Shown piece after piece: positions 33,514 through 43,000 of a DNA stretch of 64,000 nucleotides; the stretch's first letter is position 1; every line of letters begins with the position of its first letter. The position numbers and the translations under genes were made by a program. Origin of the DNA: Antrihabitans stalactiti (GTDB lineage: Bacteria > Actinomycetota > Actinomycetes > Mycobacteriales > Mycobacteriaceae). The notes under the pieces were generated by a model, which had not been told where the DNA came from, ran no database searches, and saw nothing but the letters and a program-made list of their open reading frames with translations. Location: positions 310,001 through 374,000 of the forward strand of contig NZ_VCQU01000004.1 in NCBI RefSeq assembly GCF_012932915.1. The letters run 5' to 3'.

Positions 33514-34701
33514 CTACTGCGGGTGGAGGCGGGCGTGCGCGCGGGCGAGGCGGTCCACGGCCTGCTCGAGCACCGGACCGGACGACGAGGTGAAGCACAG
33601 CCGCATCGAGTTCTCGTAACCGTCGGTGACTGCGAAAGCGGAGCCGGGAACGAAGGCGACGCCCTCTTCTAGAGCCAACGGCAACAGTGCGCGAGTGTCG
33701 GTGCCATCGCGGAAATCGACCCAGGAGAACATTCCGCCGGACACCTCGGTCCGCGTCGATACCTCACCGAATGCGCGATCGACCGCCGCGCAGAGCACCT
33801 TCGCCCGACCCCGGTACGCATCCCGAATGATCGCGATGTGACCGTCGAGCCAATTGGTGTCCGCGAGCAATTCGGCGGCGATCTGTTGCGTCAGTGCCGA
33901 CCCACAGAGGTCAGCACCTTGTTTGACCAGCTCGACCGCTCGGCACACATGCTGCGGACCGTGCAGCCAACCGGTGCGCAACGCGGGCGCCAGGATCTTC
34001 GACGCGCTCGACAGCCGAATGACGTGGTCGGAGTACGACGCGACGGGAGCTGCCGACGGCTCGTCGAACCAGATCTCGCCGTACGGATCGTCTTCGATCA
34101 CCCAGAAGCCGTGCCGATCTGCCAACTCAGCAAGTCGTACCCGACGCTCGACCGACAGCGACCGGCTGCCCGGGTTGTGGAAATTGGGCACCGAATGGAC
34201 CACGGTCGGGCGCGTGCCACTGGCGATCACCGATTCGAGCGCGTCGATGTCCATGCCGTCGCCGTCCATCGGAACCGCGACGATCTTCGCATCGACGGCG
34301 CGGAATACCTGCAGCGCACCGATATACGCGGGATCTTCCACGACGACGACCGCACCTGGATCGAGCAGGACCTGTGCGAGCAGACTGAGCGCCTGCTGCG
34401 ATCCGTGCGTCACCACGATCTCGTCGACGGAAATCGGTCGGCCACATTTCGCCGATTCCCGCTCGGCCAGTACAGTGCGCAAACCACCCCAGCCGGGTGT
34501 CTCGGTGTACTGGACAGATTCGACACCCGCCAACGCCGTGGCCGCCGCCTGGGCCATCCGTTCCCGCGGCGCCAGCTCTGGATCGGGCAGGCCGCCTGCG
34601 AGGCTGATGATCTCGGGGCGAGCCGTGATTTTCAGCAGATCGCGGATCGCGGAGCTCGGCATGCCGTTCAGTCGGCTGGCTAAGGCTGGTGTAGCAGACA
34701 C
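33514..34701 (-). CDS. PLP-dependent aminotransferase, class I/II (LysN/2-aminoadipate-like)
   Basis: A 395-aa fold-type I aminotransferase. It starts LKITARPEIISLAGGLPDPEL, typical of the 2-aminoadipate/MocR-domain-like aminotransferase group; HSVPNFHNPGS binds PLP, and SSASKILAPALRTGW carries the Schiff-base lysine. Because the lysine route (lat-pcd) ends in alpha-aminoadipate, this enzyme could act next, but that is inferred only from family resemblance. GTG 34701 lies 4 bp after the lpdA stop, so the two form an operon. Confidence 0.85.
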   Translation of the reverse strand: MSATPALASRLNGMPSSAIRDLLKITARPEIISLAGGLPDPELAPRERMAQAAATALAGVESVQYTETPGWGGLRTVLAERESAKCGRPISVDEIVVTHGSQQALSLLAQVLLDPGAVVVVEDPAYIGALQVFRAVDAKIVAVPMDGDGMDIDALESVIASGTRPTVVHSVPNFHNPGSRSLSVERRVRLAELADRHGFWVIEDDPYGEIWFDEPSAAPVASYSDHVIRLSSASKILAPALRTGWLHGPQHVCRAVELVKQGADLCGSALTQQIAAELLADTNWLDGHIAIIRDAYRGRAKVLCAAVDRAFGEVSTRTEVSGGMFSWVDFRDGTDTRALLPLALEEGVAFVPGSAFAVTDGYENSMRLCFTSSSGPVLEQAVDRLARAHARLHPQ

Positions 34702-34705
34702 CTGT

Positions 34706-36109
34706 TCAGTCTAGGTCGTCGTGTCGCATCAATTGCCGGGCCGCTTCGATGACCGATCCCGACAGCGACGGGTACACCGAGAAGGTCTGCGCCAGATCGT
34801 TCACCGACAGGTTGTTCTGCACTGCCATCGCAATCGGGAGAATCAGTTCCGACGCCACGGGCGCGACGACGACGCCACCGATCACGACCCCGGTGGCAGG
34901 ACGACAGAAGATCTTGACGAAACCGCGTCGCAAACCCAGCATCTTGGCCCGCGGATTGGTGTTCAGCGGCAGCATCACCGTGCGCGCGGGTACGTCCCCA
35001 TTGTCGATCGCAGCCTGGCTCACCCCGACGGTCGCGATCTCGGGTCGCGTGAACACCGCGGACGCGACCGTCTTCAGCTTGATCGGCGTCACACCTTCAC
35101 CGAGCGCGTGATACATCGCGATCCGGCCCTGCATAGCGGCAACCGATGCCAACGGAAGCAACCCGGTGCAGTCGCCGGCTGCATAGATACCCGGCACCAT
35201 CGTCCGAGAGACGCGGTCGACGCGCAGGTAGCCGCCACGGTCCAATTCGATCCCGACCCGCTCCAGCCCGAGCCCTTTGGTGTTCGGCACGGACCCGACC
35301 GTCATCAGCGCGTGCGATCCGGCAACTGTTCGGCCGTCGGCCAACTTGACCACGATCCCGTCATCCGTCCGCTCGACCGCGTCGGCCCTGGCGTCCTTCA
35401 CCAGTTCCACGCCGCGTTCGGCGAGCGTGTCTTCGAGGACCAGTGCTGCATCGGCGTCTTCGTGCGGCAGCACCCGATCACGGCTGGATACCAGCGTCAC
35501 CGCCACACCCATCTCGGTATATGCCGAGACGAACTCCGCGCCGGTCACGCCGGATCCGACGACGACGAGGTGGGTCGGCAATGCATCGAGGTCGTAGAGC
35601 TGGCGCCAGTCGAGAATTCGGTCACCGTCAGGGACGGCGCCCGGCAACACACGCGGGCTCGCTCCGGTCGCGATCAGCACGACGTCGGCGTCGAAAACCT
35701 GCTCTTCGCCATCTGCGAGCACTGCGCGGACCTGGTGCGCGGCGAGGCCCGGATGGGAATCGATCAATTCGCCGTGGCCGGACAAGACAGCGACACCGAC
35801 GGTCTGGAGCCTGGCGCGAATATCGCTGGACTGCGCCGAGGCCAGGCTCTTGACACGCGAATGCACCTGCGGCAGTGAAATCTTGGCCTGTTCGGGATCG
35901 AGGTCGATGCCGAGGTCGTGGGCGCGACGCAGGTCGGTGCGTACGCCGGTGGAAGCGATGAACGTCTTCGACGGCACACAGTCGTACAAGACGCACGCCC
36001 CGCCGAGGCCGTCCGAATCGATGAGAGTGACCGCCGCTCCATGCTGAGCAGCGACGAGTGCAGCCTCATATCCGGCGGGGCCGCCGCCGACAATCACGAT
36101 CCGAGTCAT
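34706..36109 (-). CDS. lpdA: NAD(P)H-quinone dehydrogenase LpdA-like (lipoamide dehydrogenase family)
   Basis: A 467-aa flavoprotein disulfide-reductase homologue. VIVGGGPAGYEAALVAAQHGA binds FAD, GGACVLYDCVPSK holds the paired cysteines in the unusual GGACVLYDCVPS form, and the NAD site is VVGSGVTGAEF. In true lipoamide dehydrogenases the C-terminus has a catalytic HPxxxE; here the matching part reads FSVYPSLSGSVIE, without the His-Glu dyad, as known for M. tuberculosis LpdA (Rv3303c), which reduces quinones. TAGGTT ends 6 nt before the ATG. Confidence 0.92.
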   Translation of the reverse strand: MTRIVIVGGGPAGYEAALVAAQHGAAVTLIDSDGLGGACVLYDCVPSKTFIASTGVRTDLRRAHDLGIDLDPEQAKISLPQVHSRVKSLASAQSSDIRARLQTVGVAVLSGHGELIDSHPGLAAHQVRAVLADGEEQVFDADVVLIATGASPRVLPGAVPDGDRILDWRQLYDLDALPTHLVVVGSGVTGAEFVSAYTEMGVAVTLVSSRDRVLPHEDADAALVLEDTLAERGVELVKDARADAVERTDDGIVVKLADGRTVAGSHALMTVGSVPNTKGLGLERVGIELDRGGYLRVDRVSRTMVPGIYAAGDCTGLLPLASVAAMQGRIAMYHALGEGVTPIKLKTVASAVFTRPEIATVGVSQAAIDNGDVPARTVMLPLNTNPRAKMLGLRRGFVKIFCRPATGVVIGGVVVAPVASELILPIAMAVQNNLSVNDLAQTFSVYPSLSGSVIEAARQLMRHDDLD

Positions 36110-36115
36110 GGGTTA

Positions 36116-36121
36116 AACCTA
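36116..36121 (-). promoter_or_regulatory. Candidate -10 (TAGGTT) of lpdA
   Basis: Minus-strand TAGGTT is 6 nt from ATG 36109, giving a leaderless lpdA-aminotransferase mRNA. Confidence 0.45.
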
Positions 36122-36164
36122 TTCGAGGTAGCCAACCCCTGCACCCGAACAAGGGGGTTACCGA

Positions 36165-36170
36165 TAGGCT
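36165..36170 (+). promoter_or_regulatory. Candidate -10 (TAGGCT) of the cyclotransferase-like gene
   Basis: TAGGCT ends 7 nt before GTG 36178, supporting that start and a leaderless message. Confidence 0.45.
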
Positions 36171-36177
36171 GGCCGTC

Positions 36178-36645
36178 GTGCCGATCTACGCCGCCTACGG
36201 GTCGAACATGGACCCTGAGCAGATGCTCCTGCGCTGTCCGCATTCTCCGATGGCGGGAACCGGCTGGTTGGAGGGCTGGCGACTCACTTTCAGCGGCGGC
36301 GACATCGGCTGGGAAGGCGCGCTCGCCACCGTCGTAGAGGAGCCGGGCTCCCGCGTTTTCGTGGTTTTCTACGACGTGTCCGACGAAGACGAGCAACGCC
36401 TGGACCGCTGGGAAGGCTCGGAACTCGGCATTCACCGCAAGATTCGTCTCCGCGTCGACACCGACGACAATCAGTCGGTTCTCGCGTGGCTGTATGTGAT
36501 GGACGCATACGAAGGCGGCCTACCATCCGCGCGGTACATCGGCGTCATGGCGGACGCGGCCGAAAAAGCCGGCGCGCCAGCCGAATACGTCCACGATCTA
36601 CGCACCCGCAACAGCCGAAACGTTGGTCCCGGACCGTTCAACTAG
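36178..36645 (+). CDS. Gamma-glutamylcyclotransferase-like protein
   Basis: A 155-aa protein opening VPIYAAYGSNMDPEQM, the YGSN substrate-loop motif of the GGCT fold. Later comes DRWEGSELGIHRKIRLRV, which contains the region of the catalytic glutamate, and a beta-strand VLAWLYVMD. It could form 5-oxoproline from gamma-glutamyl amines, though family members are diverse. It lies between lpdA and amiA1 as does M. tuberculosis Rv3304 (from memory). The longer in-frame ATG at 36058 lies inside lpdA and is rejected. Confidence 0.85.
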   Translation: MPIYAAYGSNMDPEQMLLRCPHSPMAGTGWLEGWRLTFSGGDIGWEGALATVVEEPGSRVFVVFYDVSDEDEQRLDRWEGSELGIHRKIRLRVDTDDNQSVLAWLYVMDAYEGGLPSARYIGVMADAAEKAGAPAEYVHDLRTRNSRNVGPGPFN

Positions 36646-36646
36646 C

Positions 36647-37804
36647 TCACACGGCAGAGGCAAGCACCAGGTTCGTCATCACTCGCACGCCGACGGCGAG
36701 CGCGCGTTCGTCGATATCGAACGTGGGTTGATGAATGTCGTGCTGGGCACCCTCGCCCGACCACACGCCGAGCCTCGCCATCGCTCCCGGCACTTCTTCC
36801 AGGTACCAGGAGAAATCCTCGCCACCGCCGGACTGCTGGGTGTCGGCCAACGCGTCGGGCCCGACCGTACGGATCGCCTCTTCGAAAATTCGTGTCGAAT
36901 GTTCGTCGTTGACCACGGGCGGAACGCCTCGTCGGTAATTCAGCTCGTACCGGACTCCAGTCGGGGCGAGCAAGCCGTGGACGATTTCCCGGACCAGTGG
37001 ATCAAGCAGCACCCACGTGTCGTGATGCGCGGTTCGGACCGTGCCGCTCACCATCCCCGTCTGCGGTATCGCATTGGGGGCCTTACCCGCACTGACCGCA
37101 CCCCAGACCATGACCGTGCTCGTTCGCGGATCCACGCGGCGGCTGAGCATTCCGGGTAGTCCCGTGATGACCGTCCCGATCGCGTAGACGAGGTCGGTCG
37201 TGAGGTGCGGACGCGACGTATGGCCACCTGGCGAATCCAGCACGAGTTCGACTGTGTCGGCGGCAGAGGTGATGGCGCCGACGCGAACCCCGACCTTGCC
37301 GACCTCCAGGCGCGGGTCGCAGTGCAACGCGAAAATTCGGGAGACGTCCTTCATCGCACCGGTTGCGACGACATCGAGCGCACCACCGGGAAACACTTCT
37401 TCGGCAGGCTGGAAGACGAGCCGAACGCCGACCGGCAACGCAGCAGCCTTGTTCAAGGCCAACGCCGCACCGAGCAGGATCGTCGTGTGCGCATCGTGAC
37501 CGCATGCGTGCGAGATTCCCGGCACGGTCGACGAATACGGCGCGCCGGTGAATTCTTGCAACGGCAACGCATCCATATCGGCACGCAGTGCGACGCGGGG
37601 ACCCTCTGGCCCGATGTCACACGTCAGGCCCGTTCCTTTCGGTAGCACCTTCGGTGTCAGACCGGCGTCGGTAAGCATGTTGGCAACGAACTGCGTCGTC
37701 GCGTATTCGTTGCGCGCTAGTTCGGGATTGGCGTGAATGTGCCTGCGCCACTTGGATAAGTCCTCGGTGTGCGCGGCAAGCCACGGCTCGACGAAATCGT
37801 TCAT
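36647..37804 (-). CDS. amiA1: M20-family amidohydrolase (AmiA1-like)
   Basis: A 385-aa M20D peptidase/amidohydrolase. It has RRHIHANPEL, RADMDALP, SHACGHDAHTT (metal-binding region) and QPAEEVFPGG (catalytic Glu pair), plus a dimerisation domain inserted at about 180-290. Hydrolyses N-acyl amino acids or similar amides; substrate unassigned. It is the downstream gene of an AmiB1-AmiA1 pair, overlapping amiB1 by ATGA, matching M. tuberculosis Rv3305c-Rv3306c. Confidence 0.9.
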   Translation of the reverse strand: MNDFVEPWLAAHTEDLSKWRRHIHANPELARNEYATTQFVANMLTDAGLTPKVLPKGTGLTCDIGPEGPRVALRADMDALPLQEFTGAPYSSTVPGISHACGHDAHTTILLGAALALNKAAALPVGVRLVFQPAEEVFPGGALDVVATGAMKDVSRIFALHCDPRLEVGKVGVRVGAITSAADTVELVLDSPGGHTSRPHLTTDLVYAIGTVITGLPGMLSRRVDPRTSTVMVWGAVSAGKAPNAIPQTGMVSGTVRTAHHDTWVLLDPLVREIVHGLLAPTGVRYELNYRRGVPPVVNDEHSTRIFEEAIRTVGPDALADTQQSGGGEDFSWYLEEVPGAMARLGVWSGEGAQHDIHQPTFDIDERALAVGVRVMTNLVLASAV

Positions 37805-38997
37805 CGGACCGACCCGACGGCGCTGCGCTGGGCGAGCAACTCCTGCAGGCGGTCGCGCCCGGCAGGGTCGGACGCAACGCGGATTATGGTGCGCGCCAGC
37901 GCAATCGAACCGTCGACAACGGCCGCATCCGCCGACGCGTTGACGCTCGCGGCTGCGAACGCCGGCTGATGCGTCACGGCACCCTGCGAGTCGATCCCGA
38001 TCACTGGGTGGATCCCCGGCACAATATTCGTCACGTTGCCCATATCTGTGCTGCCCAGCGGACGCAACCCTTCCAATTCTCGCGCAACGGGTTTGCGCCC
38101 CATCGCGATGATCTCCTCACGATATGCCGCGACGAGCTCCGCATCAGGCGTTAGCTCGGTATACGTCGGCGCAACTGTGCGGACCTCATGGGTGCAGCCC
38201 GTCGCAAGAGCACCGGCCGCGAAGCATGCATCGGCCCGTTTCCACAGCTCCGCAAGCGATTCCGCCGTGCGGGCGCGCAGGTAGTACAGCAATTCCGCGT
38301 GGGCGGGCACGATGTTCGGCGCAACGCCGCCCGCGCTGACGATCCCGTGCAGCTGCTGACCGGGTGCGAGGTGCTGGCGGAGCAATCCGAGTGCCACTTG
38401 CGTCACCGTCACCGCGTCGCCCGCATTGCGGCCGTATTCGGGCGCGGCCGAGGCGTGCGCTTCCCGCCCGGTGAACGTGATGGCGAGATCGGCAAGAGCC
38501 AGCGAGGTCGCACCCACGATGTCGAACGGTCCTGGGTGGATCATCACTGCGGCAGCGACACCGTCGAACACCCCCCGCTCCAGCAACACGATCTTGCCGC
38601 CGCCACTCTCCTCGGCGGGCGTGCCGATCACGCGGACCGTGATTCCCAATCGATCGGCGACGGCCGCCAACGCGAGGCCCGCACCGACCGCGGACGCGGC
38701 AATGATGTTGTGCCCGCACGCGTGTCCGATTTCCGGCAGCGCGTCGTACTCCGCACACACCGCAACGACGAGGTCGCCGCTGCCGAATCGCGCGTCGAAC
38801 GCGGTCGGGAGCCCGCCGATGCCGGTGTGTATGTCGAATCCGCGTGCTGCGAGAAGGTCGGCGACCTTCGCCGCGCTGCGGAATTCTTCGAACGCGAGCT
38901 CCGGCTCGGCGTGAATGGAATGGGACAAAGCGATCAAATCGGTTGCCGCACCACGAACGACGCTCTCGACCACCGCAGTCGCTTCGTCGTCAGCCAT
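37801..38997 (-). CDS. amiB1: M20-family amidohydrolase (AmiB1-like)
   Basis: A 398-aa M20 amidohydrolase related to AbgB-type enzymes. Signatures: [32 protein letters not shown] (metal ligands) and [11 protein letters not shown] (acid/base Glu). The start is set at ATG 38997, giving MADDEATAV; an upstream in-frame ATG at 39213 would run through the neighbouring hydratase-like gene. Co-translated with amiA1. Together they may process peptide- or folate-type amides, but substrate evidence is lacking. Confidence 0.9.
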   Translation of the reverse strand: MADDEATAVVESVVRGAATDLIALSHSIHAEPELAFEEFRSAAKVADLLAARGFDIHTGIGGLPTAFDARFGSGDLVVAVCAEYDALPEIGHACGHNIIAASAVGAGLALAAVADRLGITVRVIGTPAEESGGGKIVLLERGVFDGVAAAVMIHPGPFDIVGATSLALADLAITFTGREAHASAAPEYGRNAGDAVTVTQVALGLLRQHLAPGQQLHGIVSAGGVAPNIVPAHAELLYYLRARTAESLAELWKRADACFAAGALATGCTHEVRTVAPTYTELTPDAELVAAYREEIIAMGRKPVARELEGLRPLGSTDMGNVTNIVPGIHPVIGIDSQGAVTHQPAFAAASVNASADAAVVDGSIALARTIIRVASDPAGRDRLQELLAQRSAVGSVR

Positions 38998-39010
38998 ACC
39001 GATCAGTGTC

Positions 39011-39712
39011 TCATTTGCCGAACGGAAGATTTTCGGCGTTCGTCTCCGTGGCCAACGCCGCCAGCAACGGACCGTGCAGCCGGGTCTTGATGTTGACCAA
39101 ATTCTGGCCGCGGTTTCCGACCAGCTCGCTTGCCTGCTTGATCGCATGGGCAAGAACAGCGTCGCCATCTGCTGTCGCGTCGACGATCCCGAGTTCCTTG
39201 GCTTCGACGCCACCGACGCGACGCCCGGTCGTCATCAACGACACCGCGGCCTGGTTGGTGAATCGCGACGTGATCAGCGCATTCATCGCGACGGTGAACG
39301 GCATTCCGAGCAGCACCTCGGGCAGGCTGTAGAAGCCGCGGTCCGCGCGCATGACCCGGTGGTCGTGCGAGGTGGCCATCATGGCGCCGGCGCCGAAAGC
39401 GTGGCCGTTGACGGCAGCGACGGTTGCCATGGGGAACGTCAGCAGCCGCGTGAAAATGCTGTGCACGCGGTCGAGGTACCAGTACGCCTTGTCGAAGTTC
39501 GCGAACATCCAGTCGGTGTGCAGACCGTTCGAATAGAACTTGCCGGTCGACGTCGTCACCAACGCGCCAGGCCCCTCGATTGCCTCGACCTCGTCGAAGG
39601 TCGCGTGCAGCTCGTCGATGTAGTCGGGATGGAAGCGATTCTCGTTGTCCACCTCGCCCTTGTTGCCGAGGTAGAGGATGTGCACGTCGCCGTCGCGATC
39701 GAGGTATGGCAT
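39011..39712 (-). CDS. Enoyl-CoA hydratase/isomerase family protein
   Basis: A 233-aa crotonase-fold protein. [24 protein letters not shown] forms the CoA/oxyanion-hole region, preceded by [15 protein letters not shown]. Resembles delta-3,delta-2-enoyl-CoA isomerase-like members; catalytic specificity cannot be set by eye. Start ATG 39712; TATCCT on the minus strand ends 6 nt upstream. It is divergent from deoD across 21 bp, and 14 bp upstream of amiB1's start, so it may lead the amidohydrolase operon. Confidence 0.85.
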   Translation of the reverse strand: MPYLDRDGDVHILYLGNKGEVDNENRFHPDYIDELHATFDEVEAIEGPGALVTTSTGKFYSNGLHTDWMFANFDKAYWYLDRVHSIFTRLLTFPMATVAAVNGHAFGAGAMMATSHDHRVMRADRGFYSLPEVLLGMPFTVAMNALITSRFTNQAAVSLMTTGRRVGGVEAKELGIVDATADGDAVLAHAIKQASELVGNRGQNLVNIKTRLHGPLLAALATETNAENLPFGK

Positions 39713-39718
39713 GGAAGG

Positions 39719-39724
39719 AGGATA
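39719..39724 (-). promoter_or_regulatory. Candidate -10 (TATCCT) of the hydratase-amiB1-amiA1 unit
   Basis: TATCCT on the minus strand, 6-nt spacer to ATG 39712. It overlaps the plus-strand AAGGAGG ribosome-binding site of deoD. Confidence 0.4.
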
Positions 39725-39733
39725 ACTAGGGTG

Positions 39734-40519
39734 ATGACCGTGGTTATCAAACAGGCGGCTGCGACGATTGCATCGAGGTCCGGAATCCGCGAGCACAGCG
39801 TCGCGATAGTTCTCGGTTCCGGCTGGCAGCAAGCTGCGGCCGCGTTCGGCACGCCGACCGCATCGATCCCGATGAGCGCGATTCCTGGATTCGTCCCACC
39901 GTCCGCCGCGGGCCATGTCGGCAGCGTTCTGTCGGTCGAGGTGGCAGGCAAGGCCGTGTTGCTGATGATGGGCCGAGCCCACCTGTACGAGGGTCACGAT
40001 GCCGCCACCGTTGCGCATCCCATTCGGACCGCGTGCGCCGCAGGCGCGGAAACCGTCATCCTCACCAATGCCGCGGGCGGCATTCGAGACGGGATGAAGG
40101 TCGGCGAGGCAGTGTTGATCAGCGATCACTTGAACCTCACCGGCCGCTCACCGCTGCATGGCGCCGAATTCGTCGACCTGGTCGATGCCTATGCCCCTGA
40201 GCTGCGCGAACTCGCGGTGGCGGTCGACCCGACATTGCAGGAAGGCGTCTACGCGGGCGTCACGGGCCCGCAGTACGAGACGCCTGCCGAAATCAGGATG
40301 TTGCGCACGATCGGAGCCGATCTCGTCGGCATGTCGACGGTTCACGAGACGATCGCCGCGCGGTCGGTCGGTGCCCGCGTGCTCGGCGTTTCGCTCGTCA
40401 CCAACCTCGCCGCGGGAGTGACCGGTGCGCCGTTGAATCATGCGGAAGTTCTCGCAGAAGGCCAGGCCGCTGCTGCCCGCATCGGGCGCTTGCTGGCCGA
40501 CGTGGTGGCACAGCTGTGA
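39734..40519 (+). CDS. deoD: Purine nucleoside phosphorylase (trimeric PNP)
   Basis: A 261-aa PNP that splits inosine, guanosine and their deoxy forms into base plus (deoxy)ribose-1-phosphate. Family motifs: [16 protein letters not shown] (phosphate/active-site), TNAAGGI and [20 protein letters not shown] is about 13 nt before ATG 39734 and 10 before an in-frame GTG at 39731. Its end overlaps pmmB by 4 bp, so the sugar phosphate product and its mutase are co-translated. Confidence 0.93.
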   Translation: MTVVIKQAAATIASRSGIREHSVAIVLGSGWQQAAAAFGTPTASIPMSAIPGFVPPSAAGHVGSVLSVEVAGKAVLLMMGRAHLYEGHDAATVAHPIRTACAAGAETVILTNAAGGIRDGMKVGEAVLISDHLNLTGRSPLHGAEFVDLVDAYAPELRELAVAVDPTLQEGVYAGVTGPQYETPAEIRMLRTIGADLVGMSTVHETIAARSVGARVLGVSLVTNLAAGVTGAPLNHAEVLAEGQAAAARIGRLLADVVAQL

Positions 40520-41958
40520 AATTCGGCACAGCGGGCCTGCGAGGTCCGATGAACGACAGACCCGACGGCTTCAACCTCGACGTCGTCGTCCGCACGAGTG
40601 CCGGTCTCGCAGCATGGTTACGCGACCGCAGCCTCGGCGGCGGTGTGGTCGTCGTCGGCCACGATGCGCGGCATCACTCGGCTGAGTTCGCAACCGCGGC
40701 TGCCGAAGTCCTTGCTGCAGCAGGTTTCGCAGTGACGATGTTTCCGGGCCCGCTCCCTACACCGGTCACGGCGTTCGCGGTCAAGGCGCTCGATGCCGTT
40801 GCGGGCGTGCAGATCACGGCATCGCACAACCCGGCGGCCGACAACGGGTACAAGGTGTTCGTCGCAGGCGGCGCGCAGCTCATTGCGCCGGCCGACAGCG
40901 AAATCGAGACGGCGATAACAAAAGTCGGTCCCAGCAGCGAGCTTCCGAGGGCGCCGGTCGAGGCCACCGACGACACGTTGTTGCAGCGGTACATCGCACG
41001 GGTTGCCTCACTCCCCCGTGGTAGCAATCGCGACATTCGCATCGCCTTGACCGCACTGCACGGCGTCGGCGGCGAGACCGTCCGCGCGGTGCTGCACGAG
41101 GCGGGCTTCACCGACATCCATTTCGTCGCAGAGCAATTCGACCCCGACCCGGACTTCCCGACCGTCACCTTCCCCAATCCCGAAGAACCTGGTGCGACCG
41201 ATCTCGTGCTGACCCTCGCCGCACGCGTCGGAGCCGATGTGGCGATCGCGCTCGATCCCGATGCCGACCGTTGCGCCGTCGGCATCCCAGGACCGTCCGG
41301 CTGGCGGATGCTGCGCGGCGACGAAACCGGTGTGCTGCTGGGCGATTACGTCCTCGCCGGTGCGCCGCCGAACTCGCTGGTGGCGAGCACAGTCGTCTCG
41401 TCGCGACTGCTCGCGAAGGTCGCGGCAGCGCGCGGGGCTCGCCATGCCGAAACGCTGACCGGGTTCAAATGGCTGGTCCGCGCTGGGTCCGGCCTGGTCT
41501 ACGCCTACGAAGAGGCAATCGGACATTGTGTCGATCCCGCTGCGGTTCGCGACAAGGACGGGATCTCGGCGGCAGTCCTTGCCGCCGATCTCGTCGCCGA
41601 ACTGAAGGCCGCCGGACGGGGTTTGCAGGACGTCCTCGACCAGTATGCCGCGGAGTTCGGCCGCCACGTGGGCGATCAGGTGTCGCGACGCTTCGACAGC
41701 ATCGACGAGATCACCGAAGCAATGGCACGATTGCGCACAACACCACCGGAAATGCTTGCGGGCGAAGCAGTTACGGTGACCGACCTCTCGACCAGGCGCG
41801 GACCGATGCGGGCCGATGCGGTGATCTTCGAGACCGAGCATTGCCGGGTCGTCGTCCGACCGTCCGGAACGGAACCGAAACTGAAGTGCTACCTAGAAGT
41901 CGTCGACGGTACGGACGAGCAACTCGATGGGTTGCGCTCGTTCGCCAAGACCTTCTAG
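40516..41958 (+). CDS. pmmB: Phospho-sugar mutase (PmmB; phosphomannomutase/phosphopentomutase-like)
   Basis: A 480-aa alpha-D-phosphohexomutase-superfamily enzyme. The phosphoserine loop is [13 protein letters not shown], the metal loop DPDADR, the sugar loop GDETG and the phosphate loop [10 protein letters not shown]. Annotated as phosphomannomutase in M. tuberculosis (Rv3308). Position directly behind deoD (4-bp overlap) and within a nucleoside catabolism region suggests that it converts ribose-1-phosphate to ribose-5-phosphate, as PGM2-type members do; this is inference. Convergent with upp (4-bp overlap). Confidence 0.92.
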   Translation: MKFGTAGLRGPMNDRPDGFNLDVVVRTSAGLAAWLRDRSLGGGVVVVGHDARHHSAEFATAAAEVLAAAGFAVTMFPGPLPTPVTAFAVKALDAVAGVQITASHNPAADNGYKVFVAGGAQLIAPADSEIETAITKVGPSSELPRAPVEATDDTLLQRYIARVASLPRGSNRDIRIALTALHGVGGETVRAVLHEAGFTDIHFVAEQFDPDPDFPTVTFPNPEEPGATDLVLTLAARVGADVAIALDPDADRCAVGIPGPSGWRMLRGDETGVLLGDYVLAGAPPNSLVASTVVSSRLLAKVAAARGARHAETLTGFKWLVRAGSGLVYAYEEAIGHCVDPAAVRDKDGISAAVLAADLVAELKAAGRGLQDVLDQYAAEFGRHVGDQVSRRFDSIDEITEAMARLRTTPPEMLAGEAVTVTDLSTRRGPMRADAVIFETEHCRVVVRPSGTEPKLKCYLEVVDGTDEQLDGLRSFAKTF

Positions 41959-42578
41959 CGCGGCCCGAACTGACGGTCACCCGCGTCACCGAGTCCCGGA
42001 ACGATGAACGCATCCGCATTGAGTCCGTCATCGATGCTCGCCACGACCAGCTGCACCGGGAAGCCCGACCGTTCCAGCGCCACAACACCTTCCGGCGCGC
42101 CGACGATGCACACCGCGGTGATGTCGGTCGCACCTCTCGCGACGAGCAGCTCGATCGTGTGCAGCATCGATCCGCCGGTGGCGAGCATCGGGTCGAGCAC
42201 GTACACAGGGACACCTGCGAGGTCAGCGGGTAGCGATTCCATGTACGGGACCGGAAGATGCGTCTGCTCGTCACGCGCCATTCCGACGAATCCGACCTGC
42301 GACTGCGGGATCAGCGCGCTCGCTTGGTCGACCATGCCGAGGCCCGCACGCAACACGGGAACGAGCAGCGGCGGATTTGCCAACCGCACACCCCGCGCGA
42401 TGGCGACAGGTGTCGTCACGTCGAACTCGACGGTCGGGGCGTCGCGCGTTGCCTCGTAGATCAGCATGTGGGTCAGTTCGCGCAGTGCTGCCCGGAAGGT
42501 CGCGTTGTCCGATCGCTGATCGCGCATCGTGGTCAACAGGGCCGAAGCGAGCGGATGGTCGACCACGTGGGTGCGCAT
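41955..42578 (-). CDS. upp: Uracil phosphoribosyltransferase
   Basis: A 207-aa enzyme that makes UMP from uracil and PRPP. It starts [20 protein letters not shown], typical of UPRTase. [12 protein letters not shown] and the PRPP loop [13 protein letters not shown] are plain, and the C-terminal [15 protein letters not shown] binds uracil. ATG 42578 is preferred over a longer start at 42638 because TATTGT lies 7 nt upstream and the family begins here. It salvages uracil released by pyrimidine phosphorylase. Confidence 0.95.
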   Translation of the reverse strand: MRTHVVDHPLASALLTTMRDQRSDNATFRAALRELTHMLIYEATRDAPTVEFDVTTPVAIARGVRLANPPLLVPVLRAGLGMVDQASALIPQSQVGFVGMARDEQTHLPVPYMESLPADLAGVPVYVLDPMLATGGSMLHTIELLVARGATDITAVCIVGAPEGVVALERSGFPVQLVVASIDDGLNADAFIVPGLGDAGDRQFGPR

Positions 42579-42585
42579 ACGTGGA

Positions 42586-42591
42586 ACAATA
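42586..42591 (-). promoter_or_regulatory. Candidate -10 (TATTGT) of upp
   Basis: TATTGT on the minus strand followed by 7 nt and ATG 42578; leaderless arrangement. Confidence 0.45.
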
Positions 42592-42676
42592 ATTGGCGGG
42601 GGATGAATTGGAACCGAACGGGGAGTTCGTGCGTCCAATCATCTGAGCGATCAAATGAACCGGGGGATGTCCGAAC

Positions 42677-42997
42677 ATGGAACTCGAGGCGAAAACCGAC
42701 GAGATCGTCGGCTATGGCGGGGTCGCAGCCGAGATGGCAAGCACCCTGGCCAAGACCGGCGCTGCGGCGGCGGCTGCTGATCCGGCGGTGCTGGGTCCGG
42801 CATTCGGGCTGATCGGGGGCGATTTCGTGGCCGCGTTCACGGCCGCACACGCAACTCACGTTGCGTCGATCAACCAGCTCGCGAGCCTTGTCGAAAGCAT
42901 GGGAACTATCGCGGTGTCGAACGCCGCGAATTATGTCGCCGTCGAAGCCGAGACGATCGCGAACATCGAAACAACGAGCGTCGGGATCGAGGCCTAG
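42677..42997 (+). CDS. ESX-1 secretion-associated EspC-like protein (T7SS substrate)
   Basis: A 106-aa helical protein of the EspC/DUF2580 family: two Ala-rich helices with a turn near IGGDF, and a C-terminal Y86-x3-E90 (YVAVE), the general type VII secretion signal YxxxD/E. No signal peptide. Predicted to dimerise or pair with a partner and be exported through an ESX system encoded elsewhere. It leads a cassette with the NlpC/P60 protein 3 bp downstream. No ESX machinery genes (eccB-E, mycP) are in the window. Confidence 0.82.
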   Translation: MELEAKTDEIVGYGGVAAEMASTLAKTGAAAAAADPAVLGPAFGLIGGDFVAAFTAAHATHVASINQLASLVESMGTIAVSNAANYVAVEAETIANIETTSVGIEA

Positions 42998-43000
42998 CCG

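Noticed and set aside
39713-40129. Upstream extension of the enoyl-CoA hydratase through deoD
   Set aside because: Antisense to the certain deoD gene; ATG 39712 fits a leaderless promoter.
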